This document shows, piece after piece, positions 24,775 through 32,379 of a DNA stretch of 35,695 nt. The DNA comes from Aeromicrobium choanae. GTDB taxonomy: Bacteria; Actinomycetota; Actinomycetes; Propionibacteriales; Nocardioidaceae. The notes below the pieces were generated by a model. That model searched no databases. It had not been told where the DNA came from and worked only from the letters and a program-made list of their open reading frames with translations. Location of the stretch: the NCBI GenBank assembly GCA_029265505.1, contig JAJUII010000005.1, forward strand, positions 1-35,695, in the 5' to 3' direction. The translations under genes and the position numbers were made by a program. Positions within the stretch are counted from its first letter, which is position 1; each line of letters begins with the position of its first letter.

Positions 24775-25449
24775 ATGAGCCTTGCCGTCTCGCCTGATCG
24801 GTCCGTGGTCGACGACCTGCGGGACCGCATCGACCGGATGCAGGGTCGTCCCTCGGTCCTGACCCTGCCGACCCATTCGTCGCTGTCGGGTCTGCTCGCC
24901 CTGCAGCCGGGTTCCAGCTATGCCGTCGACGCCACGAGCCTGGCGCTGCTGCTGCTGTCCGGACCGTCCGCCGAGGGGGCCTGGTGCGCCGTCGTGGGGT
25001 CCGATCGGATCGGCCTGGAGGCGGCGGCCGAGTTCGGCGTGGACCTGGACCGCACCGTCTGGGTGCCCGACGCGGGCGCCGACCCGGCCTCGGTCGTCGG
25101 GGCCCTCGTCGATGCGGTCGGGGTGGTCATGGTCGATCGGATCGGGCTGTCCGAGCGTGACGCCGTCCGGCTCCGGGCCCGCCTGCAGCGGCAGCAGTCC
25201 GTGCTCGTGGCGGTGGGCGACTGGCCGCGCGTCGAGGCGCGGCTGCGGCTGCGCGACGTCGTCTGGACCGGCCCGCAGGCCGGTCACGGTCACCTGGTCG
25301 CTCGTCAGGCCACCGTCGAGGTCGAGCGGGGCGGCCGGGTCGTCGGCTCGCGCCGTCTGTGGCTCCCCGCCCCGGAGCTGCAGGTCCGACCGGTCGGTGA
25401 CCCGGCCGGTCTCCACGAGCGGATCCAGCCGGTACGGGAGGTCGGCTGA
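24775..25449 (+). CDS. imuA': ImuA' (RecA-like mutasome protein)
   Basis: 224-residue RecA-fold protein without enzymatic ATP site, the first component of the actinobacterial damage-tolerance mutasome that works with ImuB and DnaE2. The core reads SLSGLLALQPGSSYAVDATSLALLLL where RecA has the P-loop, so Walker A is degenerate, as expected for this family. Further segments WCAVVGSDRIGLEAAAEFGVDLDRTVWVP and GHLVARQATVEVERGGRVVGSRRLWLPAP match the family pattern. ATG at 24775 is preferred over an in-frame GTG at 24757 because the latter lies inside the LexA box. Its TGA shares one base with the imuB ATG. Repressed by LexA and induced by DNA damage, by inference from the operator. Confidence 0.9.
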   Translation: MSLAVSPDRSVVDDLRDRIDRMQGRPSVLTLPTHSSLSGLLALQPGSSYAVDATSLALLLLSGPSAEGAWCAVVGSDRIGLEAAAEFGVDLDRTVWVPDAGADPASVVGALVDAVGVVMVDRIGLSERDAVRLRARLQRQQSVLVAVGDWPRVEARLRLRDVVWTGPQAGHGHLVARQATVEVERGGRVVGSRRLWLPAPELQVRPVGDPAGLHERIQPVREVG

Positions 25450-26993
25450 TGCGCACGCTGGTGGTGTGGGTGCCCGACTGGCCCGCGCTGGTCCGTCAGG
25501 TCGAGCACGGGGCGGCGGCGCTCGCGGTGCTCGACCGCGGTGCCGTCCTGGCTTGCACGCCCCCGGCGCGGGCACGGGGAGTCCGGCGGGGGATGCGGCG
25601 TCGGGAGGCCCAGTCGCGCTGTCCCGAGCTCGTGGTGTGCGAGCACCGTCCCGAGGCGGACGCCGCGGCGTTCGAGCAGGTGCTGGGTGCGCTGGAGGAG
25701 ATGACGCCGGGGGTGGCGCCGTTGCGTCCCGGGCTGTGCGCGCTGCCGGTGCCCGAGCGCTTCTACGGCGGGGAGACCGAGGCGGCGGCCGTGATCGCCG
25801 AGCGGCTGGTCGAGCTGGGCGTCTGGGACGTGCGGTTCGGCATCGCCGACGGCGTCTTCGTCGCCGAGCTGGCCGCCCGTCGGGCATCGGCCCAGGACTG
25901 CGTCATCGTGCCCCGCGGGGGCGACGCCGACTTCCTGCGGGACCTGCCGATCGAGATGCTCGACGTGCCCGTGGTCGCGGGGGAGGGCGGGGCCGACGTC
26001 GATCCGGTGACGGTGCTGCGCCGGCTCGGGCTGCGTCGCATCGGTGACTTCGCGGCCCTGTCGGCGGCCGACGTCGTGGCCCGGTTCGGGGCGCGCGGCG
26101 CGCTGCTGCATCGCTGGGCGCGCGGCGAGCAGGTGCGCTCGATCGCGCGACGTCGGCCGCCGGCCGATCTCACCGCGGAGGTGGCGTTCGAGCCGGCTCT
26201 CGAGCGGGCCGAGGCGGTGGTGTTCAGCGCCCGCCGCGCACTGGAGGACTTCGTCGGCGGTCTCGACCGGGCGGGGATGATCTGCGCGACGCTGCGCCTC
26301 GAGGTCGACGCCCAGGTCGAGGGTCGAGAGCGGACGGTGGGCCGCGTCTGGCGGCACCCGCGGTGGTTCTCCTCCGGGGACGTGCTCGATCGGCTGCGCT
26401 GGCAGCTGGCCGCCGACCCGCCCGGAGGGCCGGTCGTCGCCGTGCGCTGCGTGCCGGTCGAGGTCGAGCCGTGGGCCGGACACGGGGAGAGCCTCTTCGG
26501 CGGCGGTCCCGACGAGCAGGTCGAGCGGTCGGTCGCGCGGGTGCAGGCCCTCGTCGGTCCCGAGGGGGTCCGGTCGGTCGGACTGCAGGGTGGTCGCGAC
26601 CCGCGGGAGCGGGCTCTGTCGGCGCCTTGGGGGGAGCGGCTCGCCCCGGAGCGACCGCTCGATCGGCCGTGGCCCGGCCGGGTGCCGCCACCGGCTCCGG
26701 CGACCGTGTTCGCCGAGCCTCGACCCGCCGAGGTGGTCGGGGCCGAGGGCCTGCCGGTCGCGGTCAGTGGCCGCGGTGCTCTGTCGGGAGTGCCGACGCG
26801 CTTCCGCGCGACCGCGGATCTGGGGTGGCAGCCGGTCGCGGCGTGGGCCGGTCCGTGGCCCGCCGACGAGCGCTGGTGGGACGAGGCCGCCGCACGCCGG
26901 ATCGCCCGCTTCCAAGTGGTCGGTGTCGACGGCAGCGCCTGGCTCATGGTCGTCGAGAACGGCCACTGGTGGACGGAGGCGCGCTATGACTGA
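25449..26993 (+). CDS. imuB: ImuB, non-catalytic Y-family polymerase homologue
   Basis: 514 residues with Y-family organisation but no polymerase active site: the first acidic motif is replaced by VVWVPDWPALVRQ (residues 5-17) and the SIDE region by RPGLCALPVPERFYGGE (about 93-109). Palm, thumb HhH (LRRLGLRRIGDFAALSAADV, about 190-209) and little-finger-like domain (about 240-340) follow. In the mycobacterial protein a sliding-clamp motif lies near residue 351; here the same place reads GESLF at 346-350, lacking the leading Gln. The long Pro/Arg-rich C-terminus (about 395-514) is expected to hold the partners. ImuB acts as hub bringing ImuA' and DnaE2 to the clamp. Confidence 0.93.
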   Translation: MRTLVVWVPDWPALVRQVEHGAAALAVLDRGAVLACTPPARARGVRRGMRRREAQSRCPELVVCEHRPEADAAAFEQVLGALEEMTPGVAPLRPGLCALPVPERFYGGETEAAAVIAERLVELGVWDVRFGIADGVFVAELAARRASAQDCVIVPRGGDADFLRDLPIEMLDVPVVAGEGGADVDPVTVLRRLGLRRIGDFAALSAADVVARFGARGALLHRWARGEQVRSIARRRPPADLTAEVAFEPALERAEAVVFSARRALEDFVGGLDRAGMICATLRLEVDAQVEGRERTVGRVWRHPRWFSSGDVLDRLRWQLAADPPGGPVVAVRCVPVEVEPWAGHGESLFGGGPDEQVERSVARVQALVGPEGVRSVGLQGGRDPRERALSAPWGERLAPERPLDRPWPGRVPPPAPATVFAEPRPAEVVGAEGLPVAVSGRGALSGVPTRFRATADLGWQPVAAWAGPWPADERWWDEAAARRIARFQVVGVDGSAWLMVVENGHWWTEARYD

Positions 26994-27051
26994 CGTCGCT
27001 CGACTCGTGCTCGGCGCGCCGCCATCACCGGGGACGAGGGGTGAGGCCTGA
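26986..27051 (+). CDS. 21-codon mini-ORF bridging imuB and dnaE2
   Basis: ATG at 26986 starts inside the last codons of imuB (8-base overlap) behind a clean GGAGG (26975-26979) with a 6-base spacer. The frame runs 21 codons (starting MTDVARLVLG, ending TRGEA) and its TGA at 27049-27051 shares one base with the dnaE2 ATG. It exactly bridges the gap. It may be a coupling leader that carries ribosomes from imuB to dnaE2, or a chance frame; dnaE2 also has its own GTGAGG at 27041-27046. Confidence 0.45.
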   Translation: MTDVARLVLGAPPSPGTRGEA

Positions 27052-30000
27052 TGGGCTGGCACAACCCCGACATCTCCTGGCGCGAGCTGGAGGCGCGGCT
27101 GTCGGGGCGCTGGAAGCCCGGACGGCGTCTGCCCGACGGCGGGGACGGTCCGGCGTTCTCGCGCAAGCGCGGTCCCTACGCAGCCCCGCAGGTGCCGTCG
27201 CCGCCGGATGAGGCGGTGCCGTACGCCGAGCTGCACTGCCACAGCAACCACAGCCTGCTCGACGGCGCGAGCCATCCCGAGACCCTCGTGCGTGAGGCCG
27301 TGCGGCTGGGGCTGCACGCCCTCGCGCTGACCGACCACGACGGCTTCGGCGGCGCCGCTCGGTTCGCCGAGGCGGCGCGTCTGCACGGCCTGCGCACGAT
27401 CTACGGCGCCGAGCTGACCCTGGCCGGGACGAGTCGGACCGGGGACCCCGATCCCGAGGGCGACCACCTGCTGGTGCTGGCGCGCGGGGTCGAGGGGTAC
27501 CACGCGCTCGCCGCGGCGATCACCGACGCGAATCTGGCCGGGGACGAGAAGGGCCGACCTCGGTACGACCTCGACGATCTGGTCGATCGGGGCCGTGGCC
27601 GATGGATCGTGCTCAGCGGCTGCCGCAAGGGGTGGGCCCGCCGCGAGGGGATCGCGGGGCTGCGTCGCCTGGTCGACCTGTTCGGGGCCGAGAACGTCGT
27701 CGTCGAGCTGACCGATCAGGGAATGCCCGGCGACGGCCCGGCCAACGAGGCCCTGGCCGGCTGGGCGGCCGAGTGCGGCCTGCCGACCGTCGCGACGGGC
27801 AACGTCCACGCGGCCCGGCCCGGCGAGGTGCGGCTGGCCCAGGCGTTCGCGGCGGTGCGGGCACGACGCAGTCTGGCCGAGATCGACGGCTGGCTCGCGC
27901 CGCCGGCGTACCTGCGGTCGGGAGCCGAGATGGCCCGGCGCTTCGCCCGGTGGCCCGGCGCGGTGGCGCGCACGGTGGAGGTCGCGGACGCCTGCGCGTT
28001 CGACCTGCGCAAGGCCTCGCCGGCCCTGCCGAAGCAGAAGGTCCCCGCCGGGCACACTCCGATGAGCTGGTTGCGCGAGCTGGTGCGTCGTGGTGCCGAC
28101 CGCCTGTACGCACACTGTCGTGACGAGGCCGAGCGGCGTCTGCAGCGCGAGCTGGCGGTCATCGAGGACAAGGACTTCGCCGGCTACTTCCTCATCGTCC
28201 ACGACATCGTGGCGTACGCCCGCAGTCGAGGGATCCTGTGCCAGGGTCGCGGCTCGGCGGCGAACTCGGCGGTCTGCTACGCGCTGGGGATCACCGCGGT
28301 GGACTCGATCAAGTACGGCCTGCCCTTCGAGCGCTTCCTGTCGGCGACTCGCGATGAGGAGCCCGACATCGACGTGGACTTCGACTCCGACCGTCGTGAG
28401 GAGGTCATCCAGTGGGTCTACCGGACCTACGGGCGGCGCAACGCGGCCCAGGTCTGCAACGTCATCAGCTACCGGCCGCGGTCCGCGGTGCGCGACATGG
28501 CGCGGGCGCTGGGGTACACGGTGGGCCAGCAGGACGCGTGGAGCAAGCGGGTCGACTCGTGGTCGACGATCCGGGCCGACGAGGAGGGCGCGATCCCCGA
28601 GGACGTGGTGCGGCTGGCCGAGCAGGCCATGACGGCGCCGCGACATCGGGGCATCCATTCAGGTGGGATGGTGCTGACCGAGCGACCGGTCGGGGAGGTC
28701 GTGCCGATCGAGCGGGCCCGGATGCCCGGCCGGACGGTTCTGCAGTGGGACAAGGACGACTGCGCCTACATGGGGCTGGTCAAGTTCGACCTGCTCGGCC
28801 TGGGCATGCTCGGCGCGATCCAGCACACCTTCGACATCGTGCGCGAGCGGGTGGGGGAGGAGTGGACGCTCGCCACGATCCCCAAGGAGGAGCAGGGGGT
28901 CTACGACATGCTGTGCCGCGCCGACTCGATCGGGGTGTTCCAGGTCGAGAGTCGGGCGCAGATCGGCACCCTGCCCCGGCTGCGGCCGCGGTGCTTCTAC
29001 GACCTGGTCATCGAGATCGCCCTGATCCGGCCCGGGCCGATCCAGGGCGGAGCGGTCCACCCGTACATCCGGCGCAAGCTGGGCGAGGAGCCGATCACCT
29101 ATCCGCACCCGCTGCTCGAGCCGGTGCTCGAGCGCACCCTGGGGGTGCCGCTGTTCCAGGAGCAGCTGATGCAGATCGCGATGGTGGTGGGCGACTGCAC
29201 GGGTGACGAGGCCGATCTGCTGCGTCGTGCGATGGGCTCCAAGCGCGGGGTCGAGAAGATCGACCGGCTGCGCGACCGGCTCTACCGGGGGATGGCGGAC
29301 AAGGGCATCACCGGCGAGGTGGCCGACGACATCTATGCGCGCATCGAGGCGTTCGCCAACTTCGGGTTCGCCGAGAGTCACGCGATCAGCTTCGCCCTGC
29401 TCGTCTACGCCAGCAGCTGGCTCAAGCTGCACCATCCGGCGGCGTTCCTCGCGGGGCTGCTGCGCGCCCAGCCGATGGGGTTCTACTCGCCCCAGTCGCT
29501 GGTGGCCGATGCTCGTCGTCACGGAGTGCAGGTGCTGCGGCCCTCTCTGCGGCACTCGCAGGTCCACGCCGATCTCGAGCCGCTGGGCGAGACGACCGGG
29601 CCCACGGGGGATCCGGCCTGCACGGCCCGCGAGCAGCCTCCGGTGGCGCCGTTCGACCCCGCGGCGCCGCCCGATCACGAGCGCCATCGGCGCGACGGGC
29701 ACCATGCGGTCCGGTTGGGACTGACCTCGGTCAAGGGGATCGGGGTGGCCGACGCCGAGCGCATCGTCGCAGCCCGGCGCGAGCGCCCGTTCGCGGACAT
29801 GGCCGACGTCATCCGTCGCTGCGGACTCACCCGGGCTCAGCAGGAGCAGCTCGCCACCGCGGGCGCGTTCGACGACTTCGGCCTGTCCCGTCGTCAGGCG
29901 ATCTGGAACGCGGGCCACACCGACGGGGCGGACCGGCTGCCGGGGACGGCGATCGTGACGCCGCCGCCGATGCTGCCGGGCATGAGCGAGGTCGAGGTCA

Positions 30001-30404
30001 CGCTGGCCGACCTGGAGGCGACGCAGATCTCGCCACGCGAGCATCCCTTCGAGCACCTGCGCCCGATGCTCGACGAGCGAGGGATCCTGCCGGTCGAGGG
30101 ACTGGCGCGGCACGAGCCGGGCCGCCGGATCCTGGTGGCCGGACTGATCACCCATCGGCAGCGCCCCTACACCGCCGGTGGGGTGACCTTCCTCAACCTC
30201 GAGGACGAGACCGGGATGCTCAACGTGGTGGTGTTCGACGCGGTGTGGCAGCGCCACCGTGCGGTCGCCCGCAGCAGCGCGGCGGTGGTGGTCCGCGGAC
30301 GGCTGGAGCACCAGCAGGGCGCGGTCAACCTCGTGGCCGAGGTCATCGAGCCGCTCCTGGACCCGGCGGTGCCGGCGGGGCACCGCTCTCGGGACTTCCG
30401 GTGA
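27051..30404 (+). CDS. dnaE2: Error-prone DNA polymerase DnaE2
   Basis: 1117-residue C-family polymerase that performs damage-induced translesion synthesis with ImuA' and ImuB. The PHP domain (about 60-270) begins YAELHCHSNHSLLDGAS and LALTDHDGFGG. The palm carries the catalytic aspartates in PDIDVDFD (Asp439, Asp441) and KFDLLGLG (Asp580). Fingers show GVFQVESRAQIGTLPRL and the tandem HhH region reads VKGIGVADAERI; the OB domain near the C-terminus reads ILVAGLITHRQRPYTAGGVTFLNLEDETG. A Pro/Arg/His-rich insert around 845-880 precedes the HhH. It is somewhat longer than many DnaE2 proteins because of a basic N-terminal extension. LexA control is inferred from the operon promoter. Confidence 0.96.
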   Translation: MGWHNPDISWRELEARLSGRWKPGRRLPDGGDGPAFSRKRGPYAAPQVPSPPDEAVPYAELHCHSNHSLLDGASHPETLVREAVRLGLHALALTDHDGFGGAARFAEAARLHGLRTIYGAELTLAGTSRTGDPDPEGDHLLVLARGVEGYHALAAAITDANLAGDEKGRPRYDLDDLVDRGRGRWIVLSGCRKGWARREGIAGLRRLVDLFGAENVVVELTDQGMPGDGPANEALAGWAAECGLPTVATGNVHAARPGEVRLAQAFAAVRARRSLAEIDGWLAPPAYLRSGAEMARRFARWPGAVARTVEVADACAFDLRKASPALPKQKVPAGHTPMSWLRELVRRGADRLYAHCRDEAERRLQRELAVIEDKDFAGYFLIVHDIVAYARSRGILCQGRGSAANSAVCYALGITAVDSIKYGLPFERFLSATRDEEPDIDVDFDSDRREEVIQWVYRTYGRRNAAQVCNVISYRPRSAVRDMARALGYTVGQQDAWSKRVDSWSTIRADEEGAIPEDVVRLAEQAMTAPRHRGIHSGGMVLTERPVGEVVPIERARMPGRTVLQWDKDDCAYMGLVKFDLLGLGMLGAIQHTFDIVRERVGEEWTLATIPKEEQGVYDMLCRADSIGVFQVESRAQIGTLPRLRPRCFYDLVIEIALIRPGPIQGGAVHPYIRRKLGEEPITYPHPLLEPVLERTLGVPLFQEQLMQIAMVVGDCTGDEADLLRRAMGSKRGVEKIDRLRDRLYRGMADKGITGEVADDIYARIEAFANFGFAESHAISFALLVYASSWLKLHHPAAFLAGLLRAQPMGFYSPQSLVADARRHGVQVLRPSLRHSQVHADLEPLGETTGPTGDPACTAREQPPVAPFDPAAPPDHERHRRDGHHAVRLGLTSVKGIGVADAERIVAARRERPFADMADVIRRCGLTRAQQEQLATAGAFDDFGLSRRQAIWNAGHTDGADRLPGTAIVTPPPMLPGMSEVEVTLADLEATQISPREHPFEHLRPMLDERGILPVEGLARHEPGRRILVAGLITHRQRPYTAGGVTFLNLEDETGMLNVVVFDAVWQRHRAVARSSAAVVVRGRLEHQQGAVNLVAEVIEPLLDPAVPAGHRSRDFR

Positions 30405-30422
30405 CGTGACGCATGTCACGTC
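30403..30422. promoter_or_regulatory. Palindrome at the dnaE2 stop, CRP-like core
   Basis: GACGTGAC-GCAT-GTCACGTC is a perfect 8+4+8 repeat overlapping the dnaE2 TGA. It contains CGTGA-N6-TCACG, close to the TGTGA-N6-TCACA consensus of the CRP/GlxR family. It could act as a dnaE2 terminator hairpin or as an operator upstream of the NAD operon; sequence alone does not decide. Confidence 0.4.
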
Positions 30423-30425
30423 CGG

Positions 30426-30476
30426 CTTAGGGTTGACGTGACCTTAAGTGCTCCTTAGGGTCGAGGTGACCCTAAG
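30426..30476 (+). promoter_or_regulatory. Two tandem operators and promoter of the nrtR-nadABC operon
   Basis: Two 23-bp palindromes of the form CTTAGGGT-N7-ACCCTAAG lie head to tail: site 1 at 30426-30448 (right half ACCTTAAG, one mismatch) and site 2 at 30454-30476 (perfect). Centres are 28 bp apart. A candidate promoter, TTGACG at 30433-30438 and TAGGGT at 30456-30461 with a 17-base spacer, lies within them, so a bound repressor would block RNA polymerase. The likely ligand protein is the NrtR encoded next. The repeats are seen directly; NrtR binding is inference. Confidence 0.7.
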
Positions 30477-30496
30477 CCCGGAGGAAGGTGGGCGCC

Positions 30497-31138
30497 GTGC
30501 AGCAGCGCATCGAGCTGGCCGTGTCGACGGTGAGCTTCGCCCTGCGGCCCCATCCCGAGACGGGGCGCAAGACCCTGTGGCTCCCGCTCGTCAAGCGGAT
30601 CCGGGAGCCGTTCCTGGGGCGGTGGGCGCTGCCGGGCGGGCCCCTGCAGCCGGACGAGGACCTCGACACATCCGCGCGTCGCACCCTGCTGCGCACCACC
30701 GGACTCGAGCCGGCCCACCTCGAGCAGCTCTACAGCTTCGGCGGTGTCGACCGCTCGCCGGACCGTGTCGTGTCGATCGTCTACTGGGCCCTCGTGCGGC
30801 CCGACGAGGACGCCCGGGCGATCGACGGCGAGAACGTCGAGTGGTTCGTGGCCGACGAGGTGCCGGAGCTGGCCTTCGACCACAACACGATCGTCCGCTA
30901 CGCGCTCGACCGCCTCCGCGCGAAGATCACCTACTCCGACATCGCCCATGCCTTCACGGGGGAGGAGTTCACGATCGCGCAGCTGCGCGAGGTGCACGAG
31001 GCTGTCCGCCAGGTGCGGCTCGACCCCGCCAACTTCCGACGACAGACACTGGCCCACCCGCGCATCGTCGCCACGGGCCGTCACCTCACCGGGACCAGTC
31101 ATCGGCCGCCGGAACTCTACCGACTGGAGAGAGCATGA
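30497..31138 (+). CDS. nrtR: NrtR-type Nudix-related transcriptional repressor of NAD synthesis
   Basis: 213 residues: a Nudix domain (about 1-135, FALRPHPETGRKTLWLPLVKR, RWALPGGPLQPDEDL) and a C-terminal winged helix (about 140-205, ITYSDIAHAFTGEEFTIAQLREVHEAV, NFRRQTLAH). The Nudix box has lost its catalytic glutamates (RTLLRTTGL in place of REUxEExGU), typical of NrtR proteins that sense ADP-ribose-type ligands instead of hydrolysing them. GTG at 30497 is chosen because GGAGGAAGG at 30480-30488 is then correctly spaced; an earlier in-frame GTG at 30488 overlaps that site. It is the first gene of the operon and its stop overlaps nadA (ATGA), so it should regulate itself together with nadABC. 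Confidence 0.92.
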   Translation: MQQRIELAVSTVSFALRPHPETGRKTLWLPLVKRIREPFLGRWALPGGPLQPDEDLDTSARRTLLRTTGLEPAHLEQLYSFGGVDRSPDRVVSIVYWALVRPDEDARAIDGENVEWFVADEVPELAFDHNTIVRYALDRLRAKITYSDIAHAFTGEEFTIAQLREVHEAVRQVRLDPANFRRQTLAHPRIVATGRHLTGTSHRPPELYRLERA

Positions 31139-32379
31139 CCATTTCGATCCACGACCGCATCGCCCTGGCGTCCACCAGCACGTGTGACTCGGGCCTGGCG
31201 GCCGACCCGTGGACCTTCGACGGCATGCCCGGGTACGGACCCGGCGCCTCGGCCGCCGACCCGATCCCCGATCCGGTGGCGCGGCCCGGACAGCTCCCCG
31301 TGGCCTACCAGAGGATGTCCGACGACGAGCTGCACGCCCGGATCCGCGCCGCGAAGGAGACCCTCGGCGAGCGCGTGGTGATCCTGGGCCACTTCTACCA
31401 GCGGGACGAGGTCGTCCAGTACGCCGACTTCGTCGGTGACTCCTTCCAGCTCGCGAACGCCGCGCTCACCCGGCCCGAGGCCGAGACCATCGTGTTCTGC
31501 GGCGTCCACTTCATGGCCGAGACGGCCGACATCCTGGCCGGCGCCGACCAGCGCGTGATCCTGCCGAACCTCGCAGCCGGGTGCTCGATGGCCGACATGG
31601 CCGACGTCGACACCGTCGAGGCGGCGTGGGAGGCACTGCGGGAGGTCTGCGGCGACGACGACACCGTGCCGGTCACCTACATGAACTCCTCGGCCGCTCT
31701 CAAGGCGTTCTGCGGGCGCCACGGCGGCATCGTGTGCACGTCGTCGAACGCGTCGACGGTGCTGGAGTGGGCCTTCGAGCAGGGTCGGCGGGTGCTGTTC
31801 TTCCCCGACCAGCATCTCGGCCGCAACACCGGCAAGGCGATGGGCGTGCCGCTGGAGCAGATGCCGATGATCGATCCGCGGAAGCCGGACCTCGGCGTCG
31901 ACCCGCAGGTGCTCCGCGACGCCCGGGTCCTGCTGTGGCCGGGCTTCTGCTCGGTCCACAGGCGGTTCACGGTCGAGCAGATCGAGAACGCCCGCTCGCG
32001 CTTCGACGGCTGCAAGGTCATCGTGCACCCGGAGTGCCCGATGCCGGTCGTCGACGCGGCGGACGCCTCCGGCTCGACCGACGCGATCCGCACGTTCGTC
32101 GGGGCCGCCGCCCCCGGCGACGTCATCGCGATCGGCACCGAGATCAATCTGGTGAACCGTCTCGCCGCCGAGCACCCCGACAAGACGATCTTCTGCCTGG
32201 ACCCCGTCGTGTGCCCCTGCTCGACGATGTACCGGATCCACCCCGGGTACCTGGCGTGGGTGCTCGACGGTCTGGTCGAGGGCGAGGTCCGCAATCAGGT
32301 CGCGGTGCCCGACGACGTGGCCCGCGACGCCCGGATCGCGCTCGAGCGGATGCTCGCCGCGTTGCCGAAGGCGCCGTGA
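31135..32379 (+). CDS. nadA: Quinolinate synthase
   Basis: 414-residue [4Fe-4S] enzyme that condenses iminoaspartate with dihydroxyacetone phosphate to quinolinate, step 2 of de novo NAD synthesis. Family motifs: VVILGHFYQRDEVVQYADFVGDS, GVHFMAETADIL, LAAGCSMADM, TYMNSSAALKAFCG, HPECPMPVV and CLDPVVCPCSTMYRIHP. The three cluster cysteines are expected in GCSMADM, HPECPMP and the PVVCPCSTM segment. The length, with an N-terminal extension of about 60 residues, is that of the long actinobacterial type. Stop shares one base with nadB ATG, start overlaps nrtR stop by ATGA. Confidence 0.97.
   Translation: MTISIHDRIALASTSTCDSGLAADPWTFDGMPGYGPGASAADPIPDPVARPGQLPVAYQRMSDDELHARIRAAKETLGERVVILGHFYQRDEVVQYADFVGDSFQLANAALTRPEAETIVFCGVHFMAETADILAGADQRVILPNLAAGCSMADMADVDTVEAAWEALREVCGDDDTVPVTYMNSSAALKAFCGRHGGIVCTSSNASTVLEWAFEQGRRVLFFPDQHLGRNTGKAMGVPLEQMPMIDPRKPDLGVDPQVLRDARVLLWPGFCSVHRRFTVEQIENARSRFDGCKVIVHPECPMPVVDAADASGSTDAIRTFVGAAAPGDVIAIGTEINLVNRLAAEHPDKTIFCLDPVVCPCSTMYRIHPGYLAWVLDGLVEGEVRNQVAVPDDVARDARIALERMLAALPKAP

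Noticed and set aside
22732-25887. A 1,051-codon minus-strand frame across the ABC ATPase and imuA'
   Set aside because: It lies opposite clear genes, has low-complexity composition and would run through the LexA operator and a terminator.
25449-26993. ImuB as an active DinB/UmuC polymerase
   Set aside because: The acidic catalytic residues of both active-site motifs are missing.
25305-28658. A 1,117-codon minus-strand frame opposite imuB and dnaE2
   Set aside because: Shadow of two well-supported genes in the other strand; no family pattern.
30488-30499. Earlier GTG start for nrtR at 30488
   Set aside because: It overlaps the GGAGGAAGG ribosome site; the GTG at 30497 has correct spacing.
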